From Flavobacterium sp. Sd200 (lineage in GTDB: Bacteria > Bacteroidota > Bacteroidia > Flavobacteriales > Flavobacteriaceae): 64,000 nt of DNA. A model generated the notes under the pieces. The model worked only from the letters and a program-made list of their open reading frames with translations. It was not told the origin of the DNA and did no database searches. Each line of letters begins with the position of its first letter. The first letter of the stretch is position 1. The DNA lies in the NCBI RefSeq assembly GCF_009826935.1, contig NZ_WUMN01000004.1:248001-312000 (forward strand), written 5' to 3'. Both the position numbers and the translations under genes were made by a program. This document shows, one piece after another, positions 9,183-16,963 of this stretch.

Positions 9183-9248
9183 AAATTTTTATTACTGTTA
9201 TCTTCAATCGTTGTGTTGTTGTTTGCGGAAAGGTAGCCGGACGATTTT

Positions 9249-10490
9249 TTAATCTTCAAATTCGTCTTTAAGTATCCTTATCACTTCAAGGATGGTTTCT
9301 TCTTCAAGATCGGTCCTTCTCACAAGGTCGTTTACATCCTGGTTCAGTACGCTTCTTGCAGTGTCAAGGCCAATTTTTGCAAACTCTGAAATGATCCATT
9401 CATCTATTTCATCAGAGAACTCTGTTAATTCAACGTCCTCATCCTCGGCAGCATTGCCTTCACGGATTACATCAAGCTCATAGCCGGTTAACAAACCTGC
9501 CAGTTTAATATTATGACCACCACGGCCAATAGCTTTAGATACCTCTTCCAGTTTAAGGAAAACATCTGCCCTGTGGTTCTCTTCGTTTAATTTGATAGAA
9601 GAAACTTTGGCAGGGCTCAGCGCCCTTGATATATAAAGCTGCGTGTTGGCAGTATAGTTAATAACGTCTATGTTTTCGTTGCCAAGTTCGCGCACTATAC
9701 CGTGTATCCTGGATCCTTTCATACCCACACAGGCGCCTACTGGGTCTATCCTGTCATCATAAGAATCTACAGCTACTTTTGCTTTTTCGCCAGGAATCCT
9801 TACTACTTTTTTAACGGTTATAAGTCCGTCTGCCACTTCAGGAATTTCCTGTTCGAACAGTTTCTCAAGGAAAAGCTCGCTTGTGCGCGACATAATAATC
9901 TGCGGCTTATTTCCTTTAAGTTCTACGTTTTCTATAATACCCCGAACGTTATCTCCTTTTCTAAAAAAGTCGCTTGGTATTTGTTTTTCTTTAGGCAATA
10001 CAATTTCATTACCCTCATCATCCACCAAAATTACGGCTTTTGGCCTTACGTGGTGCACTTCAGCGGTATAAATATCGCCAATAATATCTTTAAATTGCTT
10101 ATAAAGGTTGGTGTTGTCGTGCTCGTGTATCTTAGAGATAAGGTTTTGGCGCAGCGCAAGTATAGCCCTGCGACCCAGTTGGATAAGCTTAACTTCTTCA
10201 GATACATCTTCGCCTACTTCAAAATCCGGCTCTATCCTGCGTGCTTCTGTAAGCGAAATTTCAGAGTTGGGATCTTCCACTTCACCATCGGCAACCACTA
10301 CGCGGTTTCTCCATATCTCCATATCTCCCTTGTCAGGATTAATGATAATATCAAAGTTATCATCAGACCCGTATTTCTTTTTCAATGCATTCCTGAAAAC
10401 ATCTTCCAGTATCGCCATCAGCGTAACGCGATCTATAAGTTTATCATCTTTAAACTCTGAAAACGAATCTATTAATGCCAGATTTTCCAT
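9249..10490 (-). CDS. nusA: Transcription termination/antitermination factor NusA
   Basis: 413 residues with the N-terminal RNA polymerase-binding domain (about 1-125), an S1 domain (about 130-200) and two KH domains, the first marked by DPVGACVGMKGSRIHGIVREL (positions about 256-276) and the second by EVSKAIGRGGHNIKLA. NusA binds RNA polymerase and nascent RNA and tunes pausing, termination and antitermination. The C-terminus is acidic (EDEDVELTEF...), the usual short form lacking E. coli-type repeats. It lies between rimP (20 bp) and infB (66 bp), the conserved gene order. Confidence 0.97.
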   Translation of the reverse strand: MENLALIDSFSEFKDDKLIDRVTLMAILEDVFRNALKKKYGSDDNFDIIINPDKGDMEIWRNRVVVADGEVEDPNSEISLTEARRIEPDFEVGEDVSEEVKLIQLGRRAILALRQNLISKIHEHDNTNLYKQFKDIIGDIYTAEVHHVRPKAVILVDDEGNEIVLPKEKQIPSDFFRKGDNVRGIIENVELKGNKPQIIMSRTSELFLEKLFEQEIPEVADGLITVKKVVRIPGEKAKVAVDSYDDRIDPVGACVGMKGSRIHGIVRELGNENIDVINYTANTQLYISRALSPAKVSSIKLNEENHRADVFLKLEEVSKAIGRGGHNIKLAGLLTGYELDVIREGNAAEDEDVELTEFSDEIDEWIISEFAKIGLDTARSVLNQDVNDLVRRTDLEEETILEVIRILKDEFED

Positions 10491-10510
10491 GCCAACTTCT
10501 CTTTATTTTT

Positions 10511-10978
10511 TTAAAATTTTATTACAACAACAGCTTCCTTAATATCCGTATAGGCAATTTCTTGCTTTTTTTGTACGGTCTCTTTTCCTTTGCCTATCTG
10601 TTTAGGCTCGCGGGCAGTCCACTCAAGCACAATGCCGTTTTCGCCGGCTTCTGTAAGGTCTGCTTCTATCTCTTTATTATCGTTAGTTTTTACAAGCACT
10701 ATCCTTCCAATATTTTTTGCAAACTGTCTTGGAAATTTTAGTGGGCTTGTAGCTCCGGCCGATGCCACCTCCAGCGAAAAATCTTCTTCTTCCCTGTCAA
10801 GGTTGTGTTCTATAGCGCGGCTAATATTTATACAATCCTGCAACGTAACGCCGTTGTCGCCATCAAGCGTAACGTTTATTTTATTACCAGAGCCTATGGT
10901 TAAGTCAATCAAAAACAGGCTAGGGTGCTCTTCAAGGCCAGCATTAAGCAATGCGGCAACTTTTTCTTTAAATGTCAT
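10511..10978 (-). CDS. rimP: Ribosome maturation factor RimP
   Basis: 155 residues. RimP is a cytoplasmic assembly factor for the 30S subunit. Recognisable blocks are [20 protein letters not shown], the [16 protein letters not shown] helix and the [19 protein letters not shown] strand-loop that is strongly conserved in the family. First gene of the rimP-nusA-infB operon. A terminator-like hairpin lies between its predicted promoter and the start codon, described separately. Confidence 0.95.
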   Translation of the reverse strand: MTFKEKVAALLNAGLEEHPSLFLIDLTIGSGNKINVTLDGDNGVTLQDCINISRAIEHNLDREEEDFSLEVASAGATSPLKFPRQFAKNIGRIVLVKTNDNKEIEADLTEAGENGIVLEWTAREPKQIGKGKETVQKKQEIAYTDIKEAVVVIKF

Positions 10979-10991
10979 ATTTGTATAAAAA

Positions 10992-11011
10992 GAGGGGACT
11001 TTTGTCCCCTC
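10992..11011 (-). promoter_or_regulatory. Terminator-like hairpin in the rimP leader (candidate attenuator)
   Basis: Perfect 8-bp stem GAGGGGAC/GTCCCCTC with a 4-nt loop. On the minus strand it is followed at once by TTTTT and, 8 nt later, the rimP ATG. No other minus-strand gene lies upstream before the divergent stress-protein gene, so it sits inside the leader of rimP-nusA-infB and looks like a Rho-independent terminator in the 5' UTR. Confidence 0.6.
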
Positions 11012-11039
11012 ATTATTTAGCTTTTATTAAATAACACTG

Positions 11040-11047
11040 CAAATATA
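11040..11047 (-). promoter_or_regulatory. Predicted -7 box for rimP-nusA-infB
   Basis: TATATTTG on the minus strand, an exact TAnnTTTG match, 62 bp upstream of the rimP ATG and upstream of the leader hairpin. The -33 element is not clear. Confidence 0.45.
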
Positions 11048-11150
11048 CAAATTATTTTTATATCTTGAAAATCATTGGGTAATGTAAAAATTATTCTTAC
11101 CTTTATATTGTTAAAATTCCAGCCAAAATTGTTAACTATTTAAACACATT

Positions 11151-11978
11151 ATGAAAAAGATTTTAGTCCCTACAGACTTTTCAGAACATGCCGAATATGC
11201 CCTTAAAGTGGCGGCACAAATTGCCCGTGAAAATGACGGTGAGATATTTTTGCTTCACCTTTTAGAGCTTCCGGGCGAAGAAAGCGATGCTGTTACTGCC
11301 GGAGCCGAAGTGCCTGAGATTTTGTTTTTTATGCAAAAAGCACACGAGCGTTTTGAAGAAGTAAAATCGGCAGAATATCTGGATGGCCTTGTGGTTACAG
11401 AAAATGTAAGCATCAACAGGGCGTTTGACGGTATACTGAAAGTAAGTAAGGAAAATGATATAGACCTTATTGTTATGGGATCTCATGGAGCAAGCGGTTT
11501 CCATGAAATGTTTATTGGCTCTAATACAGAGAAGGTAGTAAGGGTGTCTGAAGTTCCTGTACTTGTGATCAAGAAAGAGGAAGGTGCCTTTAATCCTGAA
11601 AAATTTGTATTTGCCTCTAATTTTACAAGCGAGATAAAGAAGCCTTTTGCTAAAGTGGTAGATTTTGCCAACAGCTTTAAATCTAAACTGCAATTAGTGT
11701 ACATAAACACGCCTAACGATTTTAAATCGACACACGCGGCCGAGAAAATTATACACGATTTTGTTGCAGGCTTTACTATAGAGAACGGCTACACCAGCCA
11801 CATTTATAACGATGTGAATATAGAAAAAGGTGTGCTGCATTTTGCTAACAGCATTAACGCCGACCTTATTGGTATTTGCACACACGGCCGCCAGGGCATT
11901 GCGCACTTTTTTAATGGTAGCGTGAGTGAGGACCTTGTTAACCATGCGGTAAGGCCGGTGGTTACTTTTAAAATATAA
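11151..11978 (+). CDS. Universal stress protein with two UspA domains
   Basis: 275 residues. The first domain starts ILVPTDFSEHAEYALKVA and ends with the nucleotide-binding block IVMGSHGASGFHEMFIGSN (G-x2-G-x9-G[ST]). The second domain ends LIGICTHGRQGIAHFFNGS, again with the Gly pattern. Tandem UspA proteins of this size are cytosolic, commonly bind ATP and are induced in stress or stationary phase. It diverges from rimP and is followed by a strong hairpin terminator, so it is monocistronic. Confidence 0.9.
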   Translation: MKKILVPTDFSEHAEYALKVAAQIARENDGEIFLLHLLELPGEESDAVTAGAEVPEILFFMQKAHERFEEVKSAEYLDGLVVTENVSINRAFDGILKVSKENDIDLIVMGSHGASGFHEMFIGSNTEKVVRVSEVPVLVIKKEEGAFNPEKFVFASNFTSEIKKPFAKVVDFANSFKSKLQLVYINTPNDFKSTHAAEKIIHDFVAGFTIENGYTSHIYNDVNIEKGVLHFANSINADLIGICTHGRQGIAHFFNGSVSEDLVNHAVRPVVTFKI

Positions 11979-12010
11979 ATTCCTGTTATTAAGTATTCTA
12001 TTTTTAAGAT

Positions 12011-12039
12011 AAAACCATCCTGAAAGGGATGGTTTTTTA
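12011..12039. terminator. Bidirectional terminator between the stress protein and toxin genes
   Basis: Perfect 10-bp stem AAAACCATCC/GGATGGTTTT with a 6-nt loop and T run on the plus strand. The A run on the other arm lets it also serve the convergent minus-strand toxin gene. Confidence 0.85.
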
Positions 12040-12041
12040 TT

Positions 12042-12353
12042 TTACAGATTTATTTTTTCTGGATTTTGTCTTGTGTCATAAACGGTTATAATTTCTAACC
12101 GCCGTTTAGGGTGGTTTATCCAATAAATTATTTTATAATTAGAGTAGATCAGATATCTAAATGTTTTGTCACTCCCTTTTAGCAATTCTTCCTGTTGTCC
12201 AATCTCAGGATTTTTATCTAAGTCAATAGTCTGGTTAATTATTCCGGTTACTATTTTGCGTGCAGTTTTAACCCCTGCTTTATATTTGTAGTAATAAAAA
12301 ATATCTTCAAGTTTTTCTTCAGCAAATTCAGTCCAGTAAATACTTAACTCCAT
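12042..12353 (-). CDS. ParE/RelE-family toxin
   Basis: 103 residues with the ParE/RelE fold pattern: IYWTEFAEEKLEDIFYYY at the N-terminus, a central NPEIGQQEELL, and the C-terminal YRYLIY-like strand FRYLIYSNYKIIYW, ending in ITVYDTRQNPEK. Such toxins poison gyrase (ParE) or cleave mRNA on the ribosome (RelE); which one cannot be decided by eye. Its first 10 bp overlap the preceding antitoxin gene, the typical arrangement for translational coupling. Confidence 0.85.
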   Translation of the reverse strand: MELSIYWTEFAEEKLEDIFYYYKYKAGVKTARKIVTGIINQTIDLDKNPEIGQQEELLKGSDKTFRYLIYSNYKIIYWINHPKRRLEIITVYDTRQNPEKINL

Positions 12354-12586
12354 TTTTGTGCCTTGGCTATCAAATCATTTGCACTCACTACTTTGTTGCT
12401 TTCAGAGTCTTCTATTGATTTGTCTATGTCGCTGTGAAATTTTTGAAGGCTCATTGGTTGAAGTTCTTTTTCAAAAAGTTCAGTTTTATTTTTTCTGAGC
12501 AGAGCTTCTAAACTGCTTATTATTTTTTCGTTTTCAATTCTGAGAAATTCCTGAACGAAATTTATTTTACGCGCTTCTAAATCCAT
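12344..12586 (-). CDS. Antitoxin partner of the ParE/RelE toxin
   Basis: 80 residues, highly charged, placed directly upstream of and overlapping the toxin gene. The sequence (MDLEARKINFVQEFLRIENE start, then NKVVSANDLIAKAQKWS at the end) matches the small coiled antitoxins seen before RelE/ParE toxins in Bacteroidota, which lack an obvious DNA-binding domain. Function is assigned mainly from position and size. The upstream ~175 bp are very AT-rich and presumably hold the promoter. Confidence 0.7.
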   Translation of the reverse strand: MDLEARKINFVQEFLRIENEKIISSLEALLRKNKTELFEKELQPMSLQKFHSDIDKSIEDSESNKVVSANDLIAKAQKWS

Positions 12587-12762
12587 AGCTTTAGTTTTAT
12601 GTCAAAAATAATCAATTTTATAATTTATTATTAAATGATTGCTGATATTAACTTTTGAAAGAATAGCCTATTGATTGTGTGAAATTATTTTATTTATAAA
12701 ATATTGGAATTTCTCTAATTGTAAGTTATTTAAGTTTTAATCAGTACTTAAAGATGACTTAT

Positions 12763-14085
12763 TTAAACCGGTATCAATATCTTAAACTCTGTACCCTCAT
12801 CAGGCGCACTTTCAACAAAAATATAGCCTTTGTGGTTGTCTATAATTTTCTTTACAATGGCAAGCCCAATACCTGTACCAATTTGCAGGTCTTTGGTTTC
12901 AAGTCGCTGAAAAAGCTCAAATATCTTTTCGCTGTATTTGTTCTCAAAACCAATGCCGTTGTCTTTAACCGATATATAGTGATATGTTTTCTCCCTCGCT
13001 CCGGTTATACCCGATTCTAAACGGGTTTCCAGCCTGTAGTCTATAATAATTTCCGGTATTGTATCCGCACGGGAGAACTTTAGTGAATTGGATAGTAAAT
13101 TGTAAATTACCTGCCTGAACTGAAATGCAATAGCATTAAAGTGCGCATCAGCAGTTAGTGTAATTTGGGCATTGCGCTGTTTAATATCCTCTTCAAGATC
13201 ATGCAACACATCATTAACCACGGCCTGTAGTGATATTTCGGTAAAATTCTTTTTATCGAGCGTAGTGCGCGAGTAGGCAAGGAGGTCTTTTATAAGATGG
13301 CTCATGCGCGATGATGCCTTGCCTATCTTTAAAAAATATTCCTTACCTTTTTCAGAGAGATTATCAAACTCCCGCTCTGCTATAAGCGATGTAAAGGTTT
13401 GTATCTTTCTTAGTGGTTCCTGCAGGTCGTGACTGCTTATATAGTTAAAAGCCTGTAACTCTTTGTTGGTTTTTTCAAGCTGTACTTTTTGCCCCTCAAT
13501 TTGGGCAATACGTGCGCTTACAATACCGTCAAGGTTTTGTGCTTTTAGTTCCAGTAACTCTTTTTTTAGGTTGAGTTCTACATTGGTTTTGCGAAGCTCA
13601 AGCAATTTCATTACCTGTCCGGCCAGTATTTTCATGGCTTTAAGCTGGTCTTCGCTAAGTTCGCGGGGTTTGCGGTCTATTACACAAAAAGAACCAAGCC
13701 CGTATCCGTTTTCAGATACCAGTGGCACACCGGCATAAAAAACCACATTGGGTTCGCCTACTACAAAGGGGTTGTCTTTAAAACGATCATCAAGTCGGGA
13801 GTCTGGCACTATCATAGTTTCGTTGGGCGAAAGTATAGCATGCGAACAAAACGAATGCTGCCTGTGGGTTTCTTCACCGTCAAGGCCATGAGTAGCCTTA
13901 AACCACTGGCGGTCTTTATCTACAAAGCTAATGAGTGCCATAGGTACATCGCAAATAATAGAAGCCAGGGTAACGATATCATCGTAGTCTTTTTCATGAA
14001 GACTGTCCAGTATATCATAACTTCTCAGTTCTTTAAGCCTCTGTTTTTCGTTTTCCGGTGTTTGCCCGTAGATGTTTGCATTCAT
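12763..14085 (-). CDS. GAF-domain sensor histidine kinase
   Basis: 440 residues without a membrane segment, so cytosolic. An N-terminal GAF domain (about 20-165; CDVPMALISFVDKDRQWFK, then HSFCSHAIL and GVPLVSENGYGLGSFCVID) is followed by a coiled coil (about 165-205). The HisKA box SSHDLQEPLRKIQ holds the phospho-acceptor at about His219. The ATPase domain has an N box (LLSNSLKFS), G1 (DNGIGFENKY) and G2 (GTGIGLAIV). The HDLQEPLRKI variant is that of phytochrome-like kinases. No response regulator is adjacent. Ligand unknown. Confidence 0.9.
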   Translation of the reverse strand: MNANIYGQTPENEKQRLKELRSYDILDSLHEKDYDDIVTLASIICDVPMALISFVDKDRQWFKATHGLDGEETHRQHSFCSHAILSPNETMIVPDSRLDDRFKDNPFVVGEPNVVFYAGVPLVSENGYGLGSFCVIDRKPRELSEDQLKAMKILAGQVMKLLELRKTNVELNLKKELLELKAQNLDGIVSARIAQIEGQKVQLEKTNKELQAFNYISSHDLQEPLRKIQTFTSLIAEREFDNLSEKGKEYFLKIGKASSRMSHLIKDLLAYSRTTLDKKNFTEISLQAVVNDVLHDLEEDIKQRNAQITLTADAHFNAIAFQFRQVIYNLLSNSLKFSRADTIPEIIIDYRLETRLESGITGAREKTYHYISVKDNGIGFENKYSEKIFELFQRLETKDLQIGTGIGLAIVKKIIDNHKGYIFVESAPDEGTEFKILIPV

Positions 14086-14172
14086 ATTTCAAACATAATA
14101 AAAATACCAGTATATTTCAATTAGTAAAAAGTTAATTGCTAACTAAATATTTAATTTGATATCGTTTAAAAT

Positions 14173-14208
14173 AAAAAAGCAGCTAAAAATTTAATTCTTA
14201 ACTGCTTT
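14173..14208 (-). terminator. Terminator of the small lipoprotein gene
   Basis: On the minus strand AGCAGTTAA pairs with TTAGCTGCT (one mismatch) across an AT-rich loop, followed by TTTTTTAT. It begins 22 bp after the gene's stop codon. Confidence 0.65.
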
Positions 14209-14229
14209 GTTTTAATTCTTTTTTAAGCC

Positions 14230-14388
14230 TTACGCATTCCGTTTAGTATTTGGCTGCGGAGTGGGTTTTGTTGCTTTTTGCGATTCTACAATGCATCTTC
14301 CGCTGCGGCAGCCATAGCGGTGGTGGGTAGAGCATGAGGCTAACAGCATAAGGGCAGCGCCCATTACAAATAAATACTTCTTTTTCAT
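14230..14388 (-). CDS. Small lipoprotein, 52 residues
   Basis: From the ATG at 14388 the product starts MKKKYLFVMGAALMLLASC, a classic lipoprotein signal with Cys at residue 19; an upstream in-frame ATG would bury this signal. The mature part is about 34 residues and contains a Cys pair (YGCRSGRC) and a Thr/Pro/Lys-rich tail. Too short for family assignment. Its own terminator downstream and the GH3-type gene upstream on the same strand suggest an independent small envelope protein. Confidence 0.65.
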   Translation of the reverse strand: MKKKYLFVMGAALMLLASCSTHHRYGCRSGRCIVESQKATKPTPQPNTKRNA

Positions 14389-14475
14389 TAAAATCATCTT
14401 CGTTGGTATTTGCATACTATAAAGCAAACTTAATGCCAATGTTTTGTAAAACGCTGTAAGCGTATGTGTTAAATT

Positions 14476-16014
14476 TTAAACTCCCTCTGTAAAACTCCCC
14501 TCGCTTTGCATGGCCTTAAGTTCTTCAAGATAGCGTCTCTCGTTACTAAGCCTCGGAATTTTATGCTGTCCGCCCAGTTTGTCGTTCTCTTTTAGCCAGT
14601 CATAAAACAGTTTGGGGCGTGCCACATTAAGTACAAGCGGATTAAGCGTCATGTTGTTGTAGCGCTTGGCCTCATAGTCAGAGTTTACGCTTTGCAGTGC
14701 TTCATCAAGCAATTGCCTGAATTCTTCGGTATTTTGAGGAGCATTTTTAAATTCAATGATCCATTCATGGGCGCCTTTTTCCCTGCCTTTCATAAATACA
14801 GGTGCAACAGTATAGTCCAGCACTTCGGCACCTGTGGCTTTGCAGGCTTTGGCAAGGGCCTTATCGGTATTCTCTACCATAAGTTCTTCGCCAAAAACAT
14901 TAATGTGGTGCTTGGTCCTTCCTGTAACTTTTATGCGGTATGGGTTTATAGAGGTAAACCTTACGGTATCGCCAATCATATAACGCCAAAGGCCACTGTT
15001 TGTAGTAATTACTACTGCATAGTTTTTATCTTTAACCACCTCAGCAAGCGGAATCACTTTTTGGTTTGGCGTGCCAAAACTATCCATCGGGATGAATTCA
15101 TAAAAAATACCATAATCCAGCATCAGCAACAGTTCATCGCTGTCGTTGCTGTCCTGTATGGCAAAAAAACCTTCCGAAGCATTGTATATCTCGTAATACT
15201 GAAAATCGCTTTTTGGCAGTATCTTTTTGTATTGCTCACGATAGGGCTCAAAACTAACCCCACCATGAAAATACACTTCAAGGTTAGGCCATATTTCCAG
15301 CAGGTTGGTTTTACCGGTTTCTTCCATAACGCGGTTTAGCAATACCATCATCCATGAGGGTACACCCGCAAAACTGGTCACATTTTCGTGTATGGTTTCC
15401 TGTACTATGGCGGCAAGTTTACTCTCCCATTCTCCCATTAGCGATACTTTGTTGCTTGGGGTGCTGCTCATCTCTGCCCAAAAAGGCATGTTGTCTATAA
15501 GTATGGCACTCAGGTCGCCAAAAAAAGTATTATTGTCTTCATACAGTTGTTTACTGCCTCCAAGGCGAAGGCTCTTTCCGGTAAACATCTGCGAATCTTC
15601 ATTATTATTGAGGTACAGGCACAGCAGGTCTTTACTGCCTGCATAATGACAGTCTTCAAGTGCTTCGTGGCTAACAGGTATAAATTTGCTTTTGGCATTG
15701 GTTGTACCGCTGCTTTTGGCAAACCATTTTATTTGGGTAGGCCAAAACACGTTTTGCTCACCTGTCCGGGTTTGTTCTATAAGCGGTTCAACGTCTTCAT
15801 AAGACGATACCGGAACACGCTCTGCAAAAGTGGCATAGTTGGTTATCGATTCAAAATCGTATTTAATGCCAATAAGTGTATATTGGGCGGTGTTTAAAAG
15901 GTTGTGCAACAGTTCTTCCTGTACCTCATTAGGGTACTTCATGAACAATTCTATTTGGTGGATACGTTTTTTAAGTATCCATGATGCAATCGAATTGATA
16001 ATAGGCAAGGCCAT
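14476..16014 (-). CDS. GH3-family acyl-adenylating enzyme (auxin-responsive promoter-like)
   Basis: 512 residues resembling plant GH3 acyl-acid amido synthetases. The ATP-binding motif is KSSGTTNAKSKFIPVS at about 98-113, and YMIGDTVRFTS and VTGRTKHHINVFGEELM mark the adenylate-forming core. The family activates carboxylates as adenylates and couples them to amines; bacterial Bacteroidota members have no assigned substrate that I know of. Length is usual. It diverges from the DUF2797 gene, about 40 bp apart. Family certain, role unknown. Confidence 0.85.
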   Translation of the reverse strand: MALPIINSIASWILKKRIHQIELFMKYPNEVQEELLHNLLNTAQYTLIGIKYDFESITNYATFAERVPVSSYEDVEPLIEQTRTGEQNVFWPTQIKWFAKSSGTTNAKSKFIPVSHEALEDCHYAGSKDLLCLYLNNNEDSQMFTGKSLRLGGSKQLYEDNNTFFGDLSAILIDNMPFWAEMSSTPSNKVSLMGEWESKLAAIVQETIHENVTSFAGVPSWMMVLLNRVMEETGKTNLLEIWPNLEVYFHGGVSFEPYREQYKKILPKSDFQYYEIYNASEGFFAIQDSNDSDELLLMLDYGIFYEFIPMDSFGTPNQKVIPLAEVVKDKNYAVVITTNSGLWRYMIGDTVRFTSINPYRIKVTGRTKHHINVFGEELMVENTDKALAKACKATGAEVLDYTVAPVFMKGREKGAHEWIIEFKNAPQNTEEFRQLLDEALQSVNSDYEAKRYNNMTLNPLVLNVARPKLFYDWLKENDKLGGQHKIPRLSNERRYLEELKAMQSEGSFTEGV

Positions 16015-16054
16015 ATTTTACTATCTTTATGCCATAAATATACTGAAATTTTCC

Positions 16055-16849
16055 ATGCAATACGAAGGCGTACTTACAAAAATGCAAACCGAGGCAGGCA
16101 GCCCCATTCAATATTATCTTGTTTTTGAAAACAGCTTTTTGCACATGAACCAGTTATTGGGCAAAGACCTTGAAATTAATTTTATAGGTTTTCAGTGCCT
16201 TAACTGTGGCAAAAAGAAAAAAATATACCGCATGGGTTTTTGCTATGATTGTTTTTACAGCATACCGCAGGCGGGAGATTGGATCATGCATCCCGAGTTG
16301 AGTACTGCTCATCTTGGAGTTGCCGACCGCGACCTTGCCTATGAGCAGCGCGTGCAACTACAGCCCCACATTGTATATCTTGCAGCAAGCAGCGACATGA
16401 AAGTAGGAGTTACACGAAAGACCCAGGTACCAACCCGTTGGATAGATCAGGGCGCCAGCTATGCTATACCTTTAGTGGAAGTGCCTAACCGATATCTTGC
16501 CGGAATTACTGAGGTGGTTTTAAAGAATCATTTTTCAGATAAAATAAACTGGAAGAAAATGTTGGTTAACGATGTACCGTCTATAGATATGATAGCCCGC
16601 CGTAATGAAACCAGTTTTTTACTGCCCGATGAAGTACAGGAATATTTTGAAACCACACCCGAAAAGTTATATACACTGGAATATCCTGTATTGGAATATC
16701 CAAAAAAAATAAGCAGTCTTAACCTTAACACTTCACCCAACTGCACAGGAAAGCTTAATGGGATAAAAGGGCAGTACCTTATTTTTGAAGATGGTACCGT
16801 GTTTAATGTACGATCTTATGAGGGGTATGTGGTGCAGATAAATGTGTAA
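16055..16849 (+). CDS. DUF2797 protein with zinc ribbon and GIY-YIG-like pattern
   Basis: 264 residues from the ATG at 16055. The upstream frame runs into the divergent GH3-type gene and is discarded; TATCTTTA at about 16022-16029 is a plausible -7 box. A zinc ribbon is formed by Cys48, Cys51, Cys63 and Cys66 (CLNCG, CYDC). Residues 106-153 read HIVYLAA, then KVGVTR, then R128 and E153, the spacing of a GIY-YIG nuclease core (IVY / KVG / Arg / Glu). That fold assignment is my inference; the family is annotated as unknown function. The C-terminal ~90 residues look beta-rich. Confidence 0.75.
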   Translation: MQYEGVLTKMQTEAGSPIQYYLVFENSFLHMNQLLGKDLEINFIGFQCLNCGKKKKIYRMGFCYDCFYSIPQAGDWIMHPELSTAHLGVADRDLAYEQRVQLQPHIVYLAASSDMKVGVTRKTQVPTRWIDQGASYAIPLVEVPNRYLAGITEVVLKNHFSDKINWKKMLVNDVPSIDMIARRNETSFLLPDEVQEYFETTPEKLYTLEYPVLEYPKKISSLNLNTSPNCTGKLNGIKGQYLIFEDGTVFNVRSYEGYVVQINV

Positions 16850-16901
16850 CCTATGTAAATGTTGCATTGCAACGTTTTATTTCGAATTTATAATAAAAAA
16901 C

Positions 16902-16938
16902 AAAACACCCGTCAAAGCATTAACCTGACGGGTGTTTT
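16902..16938. terminator. Bidirectional terminator between DUF2797 and AsmA-like genes
   Basis: Perfect 13-bp stem AAAACACCCGTCA/TGACGGGTGTTTT with an 11-nt loop, T or A runs on both sides, between convergent genes. Confidence 0.88.
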
Positions 16939-16963
16939 TATAAACTGTGACTGCAATTATAAG

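Noticed and set aside
9702..10460. 252-codon plus-strand frame opposite nusA
   Set aside because: Antisense shadow of nusA; no credible start or domain.
14692..15339. Plus-strand frame inside the GH3-type gene
   Set aside because: Shadow frame; the GH3 motifs are on the minus strand.
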